Assembly (NCBI RefSeq): GCF_030546575.1
Contig: NZ_JAUOTN010000009.1
Span: forward strand, 1 to 64,000
DNA length: 64,000 nt
DNA from: Pontibacter coccineus
GTDB taxonomy: Bacteria > Bacteroidota > Bacteroidia > Cytophagales > Hymenobacteraceae
Direction: 5' to 3'
Part shown: positions 53,028 through 60,584 of the stretch, one piece after another
Position numbering within the stretch: position 1 is the first letter of the stretch
Layout: each line of letters begins with the position of its first letter
Notes under the pieces: generated by a model
What the model saw: only the letters and a program-made list of their open reading frames with translations
What the model was told of the DNA's origin: nothing
Database searches by the model: none
Translations under genes and position numbers: made by a program

Positions 53028-54005
53028 ATGCGCTTAAGATCGAAACCTGTGCTTTGCAACTACTACGTTACCTACCGTTGTAACGCAAAGTGCTCGTTTT
53101 GCGACATCTGGGAGAAGCCTTCGCCTTACATTACCCTGGAGGATGTGGCCCAGAACCTGCGCGACCTGAAAAAGCTGGGCGTGCAGGTGATCGATTTCAC
53201 GGGAGGGGAGCCCCTCTTACACCGCCAGATCGACCAGATGTTGGGCATGGCGCACGACATGGGTTTCATCACCACCCTCACTACCAACGGAATGCTCTAC
53301 CCCAAACTGGCCGAACGGCTGAAGGGTAAAGTGGATATGCTGCATTTTTCGCTGGACTCAGCCCACAAAGAAGAGCACGATACCGGCCGGGGCGTGGCCT
53401 GCTATGATTTCGTGATGGAGTCGATACAGGTGGCAAAGCAGCTGGGCGAACGACCGGATATCCTGTTCACGGCGTTCCGTCACAATCTAGACCAACTGGA
53501 GGAGGTATACCGCACCATCACCCAGCCCAACAAGCTGATGCTGATTATCAACCCGGCCTTTGAATACAACGAGGTCGCGGTAGGGGAGCAGCTTACGGAA
53601 GAGGAACTGAACTACCTGACGGCCTTCGGAAAGCGCAAAGGCGTATACCTGAACGAGGGCTTTGTGCAGCTGCGCCGCGACGGGGGCAACAAGGTGGCGG
53701 ACCCGGTTTGCAAAGCCGCCAGCACCACACTGGTCATCTCCCCGGAAAACGAGTTGGTGCTGCCCTGCTACCACCTGGGCACCAAGAGCTTCCCGATAGA
53801 AGGCAAATTGGACGCGCTATACCTGAGTGAGGAGGTGGAGGAACTGAAGCAACTGGAGGGACGGTTACCGGCCTGCGAAGGCTGCACCATCAACTGCTAC
53901 ATGCAACCCAGCTTCGCCGTTGAAATAAACAAATACTTCTGGAAAGCCCTGCCCAGCACGCTGAAGTATAACCTGAGCAAAGGGACGTGGAAGCGGTTGA
54001 TTTGA
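53028..54005 (+). CDS. Radical SAM enzyme with Cys-rich C-terminal (SPASM-like) region
   Basis: A 325-residue protein with the 4Fe-4S/SAM motif C-x3-C-x2-C at Cys18, 22 and 25 (YRCNAKCSFCDIW), a following FTGGEPL and the HFSLDSAHKEEH segment. The C-terminal third has added Cys: one in DPVCKAA, one in VLPCYH and three in PACEGCTINCY, which is the pattern of an auxiliary-cluster SPASM-like domain. Such enzymes often modify peptides or act as maturases, but no precursor peptide was recognised here. The gene is single and framed by mirrored repeat tracts. The substrate is unknown. Confidence 0.87.
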   Translation: MRLRSKPVLCNYYVTYRCNAKCSFCDIWEKPSPYITLEDVAQNLRDLKKLGVQVIDFTGGEPLLHRQIDQMLGMAHDMGFITTLTTNGMLYPKLAERLKGKVDMLHFSLDSAHKEEHDTGRGVACYDFVMESIQVAKQLGERPDILFTAFRHNLDQLEEVYRTITQPNKLMLIINPAFEYNEVAVGEQLTEEELNYLTAFGKRKGVYLNEGFVQLRRDGGNKVADPVCKAASTTLVISPENELVLPCYHLGTKSFPIEGKLDALYLSEEVEELKQLEGRLPACEGCTINCYMQPSFAVEINKYFWKALPSTLKYNLSKGTWKRLI

Positions 54006-54042
54006 TTGTTAAATTGTTAAATTGTTGATGGTTAAATTGTTG
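54002..54042. repeat. Right inner repeat B' (inverted relative to B)
   Basis: TTGTTAAATTG units in tandem. The reverse complement reads CAACAATTTAACCATCAACAATTTAAC..., close to repeat B before the gene. The first bases overlap the gene's stop codon. Confidence 0.75.
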
Positions 54043-54081
54043 TTCGTGCACGTTTCGGATACAAATTGCCTGCACGATTCG

Positions 54082-54099
54082 GACAGGTCGCGACCTGTC
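54082..54099. repeat. Perfect 18-base palindrome
   Basis: GACAGGTCGCGACCTGTC is its own reverse complement; CTCTACAAAATTCC follows. It resembles a palindrome I recall from intergenic DNA in Bacteroidota. No T-run follows. Confidence 0.75.
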
Positions 54100-54120
54100 T
54101 CTACAAAATTCCTGACTTTT

Positions 54121-54178
54121 CAACTTCCCTACTTCTAAACTTTCTACCTTTTTAACTTCTAAACTTTCTAACTTAAAC
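54121..54178. repeat. Right outer repeat A' (inverted relative to A)
   Basis: Repeated AACTTCTAAACTTTCT units ending at the next gene's start codon. The reverse complement matches the AGTTAGAAAGTT tract at 52718-52772 with some mismatches. Confidence 0.7.
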
Positions 54179-54179
54179 T

Positions 54180-54701
54180 ATGCCCGTTATACTACCTGTA
54201 AAAGGAATAAGCCCGCAACTGGGCGAGGATTGCTTTGTGGCCGAAAACGCTACGATTGTAGGCGATGTGGTGATAGGCCGTTCGTGCTCGGTGTGGTTCA
54301 ATGCCGTGATCCGGGGCGATGTGAACGCGATCCGGATCGGTGACAAAACCAACATTCAGGACGGCGCCGTGATCCACTGTACCTATCAGAAAGCCGCTAC
54401 CACCATCGGCAGCAATGTTTCCGTTGGCCACAATGCCATTGTGCACGGCTGCACCGTGGAAGACAACGTGCTGATCGGGATGGGAGCTATCGTGATGGAC
54501 AATGCGCTGGTGCAGAAGAACTGCATCGTGGCGGCGGGTGCCATCGTGCTCGAAAACACCGTGTGTGAGTCAGGCTTTATTTATGCCGGTATACCTGCCA
54601 AAAAGGTAAAACAACTGAGCCAGGAGCAAATTGAGGGGTTGGACAAGGTGGCCAACAACTATGTGATGTACAGCGGCTGGTTTACAAATCCGGAGGAATA
54701 G
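54180..54701 (+). CDS. Gamma carbonic anhydrase family protein
   Basis: A 173-residue left-handed beta-helix protein of hexapeptide repeats (VVIGRSCSVWFNAVIRGDVNAIRIGDKTNIQDGAVIHC). The metal-site histidines are placed as in the family: VIHCT, then SVGHNAIVHGC. Members hydrate CO2 or are inactive relatives (PaaY/YrdA type); activity is not proved by sequence. The ATG directly follows a repeat tract. It is convergent with the CNNM gene. Confidence 0.92.
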   Translation: MPVILPVKGISPQLGEDCFVAENATIVGDVVIGRSCSVWFNAVIRGDVNAIRIGDKTNIQDGAVIHCTYQKAATTIGSNVSVGHNAIVHGCTVEDNVLIGMGAIVMDNALVQKNCIVAAGAIVLENTVCESGFIYAGIPAKKVKQLSQEQIEGLDKVANNYVMYSGWFTNPEE

Positions 54702-54717
54702 CTATACCTATACCTGA

Positions 54718-54756
54718 AAAACAAAGGCTATACCGGATAGGTATAGCCTTTGTTTT
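54718..54756. terminator. Terminator with inverted AGGTATAGCC words in the arms
   Basis: Perfect 17-base arms AAAACAAAGGCTATACC / GGTATAGCCTTTGTTTT with a 5-base loop. It serves both convergent genes. Two further TATACCT words sit just before it. Confidence 0.93.
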
Positions 54757-56092
54757 AATGATTTGGCTCTTCTGTTTGCGGTTCTATCTGGGAATGATAG
54801 TCTTCCTTCACTGTAAAGAGCACCCATTCCACGCGGCGGTCTGATTTATCCAGCACCCGTATCTTGTACTCGTTAAAGTCGGCTGCCTCGTTCAGGTCGT
54901 CTGGTATGTGGCCGTAGATCATGGTCACAAAGCCCCCTATCGTTTCATAGTCATCGCCTTCGGGTATCGGGAAGGGCAGGTAGTCGTTTACATCCGAAAC
55001 CGGGGCGCCACCGTTTACACGGTACTCAAAATCGCCCAGACGCTCCACAATCGGCACCTCCTCATCGTATTCATCCTGAATCTCGCCTACCAGCTCTTCG
55101 ATGATGTCCTCTATGGTGACAATGCCTGACACGCCGCCGAACTCATCGGTTACGATGGCCATGTGCATGTGGCGGCGCTGGAACTGCTGCAGCAGGCGCG
55201 GGATCTTTTTGGTCTCCGGCACGAAATAGGCCGGGCGCATCAGCTTCTCAATAATGATCGGCTCATTCAGCCGCATCATGCTCAGGATGTCTTTTACGTA
55301 GAGCACGCCGACAATATTATCGATCGAGCCGTCGTAAACCGGAAGCCTGGAATAGCCTTCCTCAAATATGATCTCCATCAGCTCCGGCTCCGGAATGTTC
55401 ACATCGATGGCCACCATGCGGGTGCGGGGCACCATGATCTGTTTCACCATGCGCTCATTAAACTCAAACACGTTCTCGAGGAGCTCATGCTGTGAGTCGA
55501 CCAACAGGCCTCCTTCGGCGCTTTGTTCAAAAAGCAGGCGCAGTTCCTCTGGCGAGTGTACCTCGGAGCCATGCACGGGGCGTATGCCCATCGAACGCAG
55601 CACCAAGTTGGCAAAGCCGTTGAGGATCCAGATAAAAGGCCTGAACAGGTAATAGAAAAAGCGGAGCGGCAGCGTAATAGCCAGCGTAGTGGCCTCGGAG
55701 CGCTGGATAGCAAGCGACTTAGGGGCCAGTTCGCCAAACACAATGTGCAGCACCGTAATAATGGCAAAGGAGATCGGCAGCGCTATTCTGTGGGCCAGTT
55801 CTACGCTTCCCTCATAGCCAAAGAAATTCATGACGTTGATCACGATCTGGGACACCACACTTTCGCCTATCCAACCCAGTCCGAGCGAGGCCAGCGTAAT
55901 ACCGAGCTGCGTGGCCGAGAGGTAGGCATCGAGGTGGGTGAGCATGTGCTGGGCCAGCCTGGCCATTGAGCTGCCCGCCTGCGCCCGCAGCTCGATTTGT
56001 GAGGCGCGCACCTTCACGATTGCAAACTCCGCCGCCACAAAAAAGCCGTTCAGCAATACCAGAAAAATAGTGAGTAAGATGTTTAGAACCAT
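54755..56092 (-). CDS. CNNM/CorC-family (hemolysin-family) transporter-like protein
   Basis: A 445-residue protein: DUF21/CNNM membrane domain (about 1-190, opening MVLNILLTIFLVLLNGFFVAAEFAIVKVRASQIE), a CBS pair (about 205-330, VPRTRMVAIDVN and MHMAIVTDEFGGVSGIVTIEDIIEELVGEIQDE) and a CorC/HlyC C-terminal domain (about 350-430). Proteins of this type are linked to magnesium or cobalt transport; the family name hemolysin is historical. The stop overlaps the end of the shared terminator. Confidence 0.93.
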   Translation of the reverse strand: MVLNILLTIFLVLLNGFFVAAEFAIVKVRASQIELRAQAGSSMARLAQHMLTHLDAYLSATQLGITLASLGLGWIGESVVSQIVINVMNFFGYEGSVELAHRIALPISFAIITVLHIVFGELAPKSLAIQRSEATTLAITLPLRFFYYLFRPFIWILNGFANLVLRSMGIRPVHGSEVHSPEELRLLFEQSAEGGLLVDSQHELLENVFEFNERMVKQIMVPRTRMVAIDVNIPEPELMEIIFEEGYSRLPVYDGSIDNIVGVLYVKDILSMMRLNEPIIIEKLMRPAYFVPETKKIPRLLQQFQRRHMHMAIVTDEFGGVSGIVTIEDIIEELVGEIQDEYDEEVPIVERLGDFEYRVNGGAPVSDVNDYLPFPIPEGDDYETIGGFVTMIYGHIPDDLNEAADFNEYKIRVLDKSDRRVEWVLFTVKEDYHSQIEPQTEEPNH

Positions 56093-56221
56093 AGTGTGTT
56101 ACGGCGCGGTTTGCTTCCGGCTGCGTAAAATTAATCTAAAATACGTGTTTTCACTATATATGTACATGCTATTAGCAAGAATCCGAAGCCGCGGCCGGTG
56201 TGAGCTTGCTAAAAAGGCCAA

Positions 56222-56257
56222 AACAAGAAAAGGTGCCGCAGGGCACCTTTTCTTGTT
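56222..56257. terminator. Terminator downstream of the small 56275 gene
   Basis: Perfect 16-base arms AACAAGAAAAGGTGCC / GGCACCTTTTCTTGTT with loop GCAG. On the minus strand it ends the 103-residue gene, 17 bases past its stop. Confidence 0.9.
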
Positions 56258-56274
56258 GATACATCTTCAGTTGG

Positions 56275-56586
56275 CTAGTAATGAACCTGCATGGCGGGTG
56301 CCTGGGCGGTGCTGAACAACTCGCGGGCATTTTCCGGAGAAAGCAGCGGCATGAAAATAGCCTTAGCCTCCTCTTCGGAAATTATTCTGTAAACATGCTC
56401 TGAAGAAGTATCGAGGAAGGGATTGCAGAAGGAGTAAATGAATTCATCTGAGAAAGTGCGGTATACAATATGAAAATTATGCCTCTCATCGCGCGCCAGC
56501 TTGATCGCCCTAAAGGTAGAACCAAGCTCCCGGCCGCAAACAGTTTTGATAGAGGTGGATTCCTGTGGCTGAAAGTTTGTATTCAT
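56275..56586 (-). CDS. Small protein of unknown function
   Basis: A 103-residue protein from the ATG at 56586 (MNTNFQPQESTSIKTVCGREL). The frame stays open for another 91 codons upstream but that part is mixed low-complexity DNA with no conserved look, so the short form is preferred. It has no signal peptide or membrane segment and is rich in charged and aromatic residues (HNFHIVYRTFSDEFIYSFCNPFLDTSSEHVYRII). I do not recognise the family. A terminator follows. Confidence 0.6.
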   Translation of the reverse strand: MNTNFQPQESTSIKTVCGRELGSTFRAIKLARDERHNFHIVYRTFSDEFIYSFCNPFLDTSSEHVYRIISEEEAKAIFMPLLSPENARELFSTAQAPAMQVHY

Positions 56587-56987
56587 AGTTTTAGATGTTG
56601 GGTTTGCAAATAAACTGCTATAGAATAGACGTTCAGATGAAGGGTAAGATTCCGTAGAAATGACTGCCATATCTCTGATATCCGTGAATGGTAAATAATA
56701 CAGGGTGAATGGCAGTTGGTTGATTATCAGTAGCTTGGTGTGCGGGCTACGGGTTTGGGAGATAGGTATGCAGCGAAGAGCCAGTCTGTTGATCCGACCG
56801 GAAACATCCTGCCGTAGCGCTCTGTTATTCATGGCACTGGGAGCGGCATTGGCAGGCAATAGCTGGTCATCTGTCCTTAAGGAGGGAACGATGCTGCCGG
56901 ACAGATGGGGCTTTCGACCAAAATTTGTACTTTTGTAGTGGCGCTCTCAGGCGCCTGTGATCTAAAGAATTAACCAGGTATACCCTT
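56587..56987. other. 401-base intergenic region
   Basis: No confident gene. It contains a continued open frame on the minus strand (to 56859), a short direct repeat GTGAATGG within the decayed GAATGGTAAATAATACAGGG stretch near 56685-56715, and the plus-strand TACTTTTG box (56928-56935). An AGGTATA word lies near 56977, about ten bases before the DsbD-like start. Confidence 0.55.
56928..56935 (+). promoter_or_regulatory. -7 box (TACTTTTG) of the DsbD-like gene
   Basis: Exact TAnnTTTG match about 50 bases before the ATG. No clear -33 TTTG. Confidence 0.45.
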
Positions 56988-59201
56988 ATGAGAAATAATT
57001 TGAGGCTAGCGCTTCGCCTGCCCTGGCTGTTAGTGGTCCTGATGACCTTTGCAGCGCAAATGGCGCAGGCACAGGTGCTGAAGCCTGCCTCCTGGAGCTA
57101 CGATGTTTCCAAAAAGGAAGTCAAAGTAGGTGAGGAAGTCGAGCTGATTTTCAACGTTAAAATAGACAAGGACTGGTACCTCTACTCCTCTGATTTTGAC
57201 CCGGACCTAGGGCCGATGGTGACGGAGTTTAAGTTCGAGAAACACCCGTCTTACCAGTTGGTGGGCAAGATCAAGCCCGTGAATCCCAAAAAGAAATACG
57301 ACGAACTGTGGGAGGGAGAGTATACCTATTTTGTAGGCACCGCCCAGTTCAGGCAGAAAGTCAAGGTGCTGCAGCCTGATCTGGTTGTGAAAGGCTCCTA
57401 CGAGTACCAGGTATGCACCGACATCGACGGCAAGTGTATCCCGTTTGACGATGACTTTGCCTTCACCAACGCACAGATCAAAGTAACAGCCGCCAGCGGT
57501 GCGGCAACACCAGCCGCTACGCTCGGGCAATCGCCTGCCAAAGCCATAGAACAGGCACCTGAACTAGCTACTACCCAGGCTACGGCGCCCGATGGCGTTG
57601 ACACCGCCGTGCCGCCTAATCTGCCTCAGGACTCGGTGCTGGCTGCAGAGGAAGCCCTGGAGGATGAAGGAACTGCCGAAACCATAACGCCTGCTCTGAT
57701 CGATTTTTCAAACGAAGATGCGTCTGGCGGAAGCATCTGGACCTTTATGCTGATCGCTTTCGGTTCGGGTCTGGTAGCCCTGCTCACGCCCTGCGTGTTC
57801 CCGATGGTGCCTATGACGGTGAGCTTTTTTACGGGCAGCAGCCAGAGCCGGGCGCAGGCCATTGGCAAGGCGCTGCTGTACGGCATCTCCATCATTGCCA
57901 TTTATACCGTAGCCGGTACTGTGGTTGCCAAGCTATTTGGGGCCGACGGCGCTAACTTCCTGAGTACGCATTGGCTGCCCAATGTGCTCTTCTTCGCTGT
58001 GTTCGTGATCTTCGGTATGTCCTTCCTGGGTTTGTTCGAAATTACGCTGCCAAGCTCGTGGCTGAACAAAGCCGATGCGCAGGCGGATAAGGGCGGTATA
58101 CTGGGTGTGTTCTTTATGGCCTTCACGCTCGTGTTGGTTTCCTTTTCCTGCACGGGACCGATCGTGGGCAGTATCCTGGTGGCTTCTGCCGGCGGCGAAA
58201 CGCTGCGACCGGTTATGGGCATGTTCGGTTTCTCACTTGCTTTTGCCTTGCCGTTCACCTTGTTTGCCATCTTCCCGTCGTGGCTGAGCAGCCTGCCAAA
58301 GTCCGGTGGCTGGCTTAACTCCGTGAAAGTGGTGCTGGGCTTCCTGGAGCTTGCCCTGGCGCTTAAATTCCTAAGCATCGCCGACCAGGTATATCACTGG
58401 GGCATCCTCGACCGCGAGGTATACCTGGCGCTGTGGATTGTGATCTTTACCTTGATGGGCTTCTATTTGCTGGGCAAGCTCAAATTTGCGCACGACTCGG
58501 ATCTGCCTTACGTCAGTGTTCCCCGTGTATTCATGGCCATCGCCACTTTTGCCTTCGTGGTATACCTGATACCGGGTATGTTCGGTGCTCCGCTCAAGGC
58601 TTTGTCTGGCTACCTGCCACCGCAGTCCACTCACGACTTCGATATCAACGCGTTGGTGCGCCAGAGCGGGGGAGGAAGTTCCGCGCAGTATACCTCCGCT
58701 AACCAGCTGTGTGAGCCGCCTAAGTATGCCGACTTCCTGCACCTGCCGCACGGTCTGCAGGGTTACTTCGATTTGGAGCAGGCCAAGCGCTGCGCCGCTG
58801 AGCAGGGCAAACCGATCTTCATCGACTTTACGGGTCACGGCTGCGTGAACTGCCGCGAGATGGAGGCCAACGTGTGGTCGCACCCCGAAGTGCTACGCCG
58901 CCTGCAGGAAAATTACGTGATTGCCGCCCTTTACGTGGATGATAAGAGCGAGCTGCCGGAAAGCGAATGGTATACCAGCGAGTACGACGGCAAAGAGAAA
59001 AAGACCCTCGGTAAGAAGTACGCCGACTACCAGATCACAAAATTCAACGTGAACGCCCAGCCCTACTATGTGCTGATGGACGAGAACGAGAACGTACTGG
59101 TAAAACCGATCGCCTACGACCTAAGTGTGGAGAACTTTGTGAAGTTCCTGGATGCCGGCGTGGAGGCGTATAAGAACAATAAGCAAGTTGCCAAGAAGTA
59201 A
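56988..59201 (+). CDS. dsbD: DsbD-like thiol:disulfide interchange protein
   Basis: A 737-residue inner membrane protein that carries reducing power from cytoplasmic thioredoxin to periplasmic thiols. In order: signal peptide (to about 27), N-terminal DsbD-alpha-like domain (about 30-165), acidic/Ala linker, eight membrane helices of the CcdA/DsbD type (about 250-560, with LLTPCVFPMVPMTVSFF and FSCTGPIVG carrying the two membrane Cys), then a thioredoxin-like domain (about 590-737) with FTGHGCVNCREME, where the CxxC is CVNC. All domains are in place. A terminator follows. Confidence 0.94.
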   Translation: MRNNLRLALRLPWLLVVLMTFAAQMAQAQVLKPASWSYDVSKKEVKVGEEVELIFNVKIDKDWYLYSSDFDPDLGPMVTEFKFEKHPSYQLVGKIKPVNPKKKYDELWEGEYTYFVGTAQFRQKVKVLQPDLVVKGSYEYQVCTDIDGKCIPFDDDFAFTNAQIKVTAASGAATPAATLGQSPAKAIEQAPELATTQATAPDGVDTAVPPNLPQDSVLAAEEALEDEGTAETITPALIDFSNEDASGGSIWTFMLIAFGSGLVALLTPCVFPMVPMTVSFFTGSSQSRAQAIGKALLYGISIIAIYTVAGTVVAKLFGADGANFLSTHWLPNVLFFAVFVIFGMSFLGLFEITLPSSWLNKADAQADKGGILGVFFMAFTLVLVSFSCTGPIVGSILVASAGGETLRPVMGMFGFSLAFALPFTLFAIFPSWLSSLPKSGGWLNSVKVVLGFLELALALKFLSIADQVYHWGILDREVYLALWIVIFTLMGFYLLGKLKFAHDSDLPYVSVPRVFMAIATFAFVVYLIPGMFGAPLKALSGYLPPQSTHDFDINALVRQSGGGSSAQYTSANQLCEPPKYADFLHLPHGLQGYFDLEQAKRCAAEQGKPIFIDFTGHGCVNCREMEANVWSHPEVLRRLQENYVIAALYVDDKSELPESEWYTSEYDGKEKKTLGKKYADYQITKFNVNAQPYYVLMDENENVLVKPIAYDLSVENFVKFLDAGVEAYKNNKQVAKK

Positions 59202-59223
59202 ATAAAGCCTACTTAAAAAAGTC

Positions 59224-59257
59224 AAAGCCCTGATGCGTTCAGCTTCAGGGCTTTTTT
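59224..59257. terminator. Bidirectional terminator after the DsbD-like gene
   Basis: Arms AAAGCCCTGA / TCAGGGCTTT around an 11-base loop with a T-run after the right arm. It also serves the DUF3999-type gene on the minus strand. Confidence 0.88.
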
Positions 59258-59297
59258 ATGCCATAAGCATTATCCTGTTTACCTGTAAAGCAGGATG

Positions 59298-60584
59298 CTA
59301 TACCTGTTTCTTTTTGTCCATTTCGTTCAGCATGCGCACCGTCATATAGGCCAGTCCGGCCGTCACAAGTGCAATAGCGGCCCAGATGGCGACTGTAGAG
59401 CCACTGCTTTGCTGGGGCTCTTTTTCCTGCAGCATTTCAGGTTTCCTTGTCTGCAGCACCTGCAAACTCGCCGGAATGCTATCCTGGAAGTGCCTAAGGT
59501 CGTAGGAAGGTGCCCCGACCTTTGGATTGCTGAACCGCAAGGTATAGGTCTCCCCGGGATTTAGGTCCGCCACCAGGTAGCGGTTAAGCTGCAGCGGCTT
59601 TATTGCGCCGATTTCCAGAGGCTGGTTATCCCCATTCTGAATAACGATGGTAAGCTCCTTTACTTTCTCTCTTGGCAACACCACTATGGCAGGCGCATTG
59701 GAGCTCAGTACAAACGGAATCAGCCGCTGTTGCTGCTCCCGCCGCTTTCGGCGTTTGCTTCTGCGCCGCTGTCTTGGTTCCGTTGTTTTCAGCTGTACAT
59801 GGCCCTGCCGGTAATACAACTGCGGTGACGAAACCGTGAACTCTAACTGCTCAGGGTAAACGGGCTGTGCGAATTGCAACCGGATGTAGGTGCTTTTAGC
59901 GGAGACACTATCCGTGCGGGAAACTTGCTGCACAGGTATAGCGGTGTACTTGCCGGCCTCGGTATAAGTGTCGTAATAGCCTGCCTGCAGGATATTGAGC
60001 GGTGCGCTGGTGGAGTCGTTCAGCTGCAGCCGGAAATAACGGTAGTCACTCAGGGGGAAATCCAGCAGCTTCACCTCGGCCGTGCTCTCCCGGTTGTTAA
60101 TGGCATACAGCAGGTCCCGCTCCTTTAGTACGTACCAGTCCTGTCGGTTGTCGCTGCCACTTAGCTTCACCTCTTTGCGCACGTCCGCGTTGCCGATCAG
60201 CAGGCTGATGTTGTTGAGCCTGCGCTTCTCCTGGTTGGAGATGAGCAGTTCCGAACAGCAGCCTTGCCGATGGGTATAGCTGATGATGTCGTAAGTCCTG
60301 AACAGGCGCTTGTATTGCACTGGCTGCTCCGTTTGAAGCAGGTAAGGAATCTCCTGACCATTGCTGTTATAAAGGCGCAGGTCAGAGAGATCGGGTTGCA
60401 AACGGCCTGTTATTTCAGGGCTAAGCTGTATGCGCTGATAGCCGGCCTGTGTCGGGGTTGCCACCGGAGCCTGCCAGTCATACTGCTGGGCGCTTGCCAC
60501 CTGGGCGCATGTCAACAGCAGGAGCCCCAGCAGGGCGCGGAGTTTACTGGTTGTCGGCAACATGCGGTGGAGTAGCTTCATCAT
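59298..60584 (-). CDS. DUF3999-type secreted protein
   Basis: A 428-residue protein. It starts with an export signal (LRALLGLLLLTCAQVASAQ), then beta-rich segments (YQRIQLSPEITGRLQPDLSDLRLYNSNGQEIPYLL, RYFRLQLNDS) of the DUF3999 type. A membrane helix near the C-terminus (IWAAIALVTAGLAYMTV) is followed by a short Lys-rich end. It would face the periplasm with a C-terminal anchor. It starts inside the last bases of the DUF2339 gene (41-base overlap; a later ATG gives 20). The role is unknown but the pairing is known elsewhere. The stop codon TAG is provided by a CTATACC word. Confidence 0.78.
   Translation of the reverse strand: MMKLLHRMLPTTSKLRALLGLLLLTCAQVASAQQYDWQAPVATPTQAGYQRIQLSPEITGRLQPDLSDLRLYNSNGQEIPYLLQTEQPVQYKRLFRTYDIISYTHRQGCCSELLISNQEKRRLNNISLLIGNADVRKEVKLSGSDNRQDWYVLKERDLLYAINNRESTAEVKLLDFPLSDYRYFRLQLNDSTSAPLNILQAGYYDTYTEAGKYTAIPVQQVSRTDSVSAKSTYIRLQFAQPVYPEQLEFTVSSPQLYYRQGHVQLKTTEPRQRRRSKRRKRREQQQRLIPFVLSSNAPAIVVLPREKVKELTIVIQNGDNQPLEIGAIKPLQLNRYLVADLNPGETYTLRFSNPKVGAPSYDLRHFQDSIPASLQVLQTRKPEMLQEKEPQQSSGSTVAIWAAIALVTAGLAYMTVRMLNEMDKKKQV

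Noticed and set aside
56587-56859. N-terminal extension of the 103-residue protein
   Set aside because: The added sequence is low-complexity and its look differs from the rest; the later ATG is better placed.
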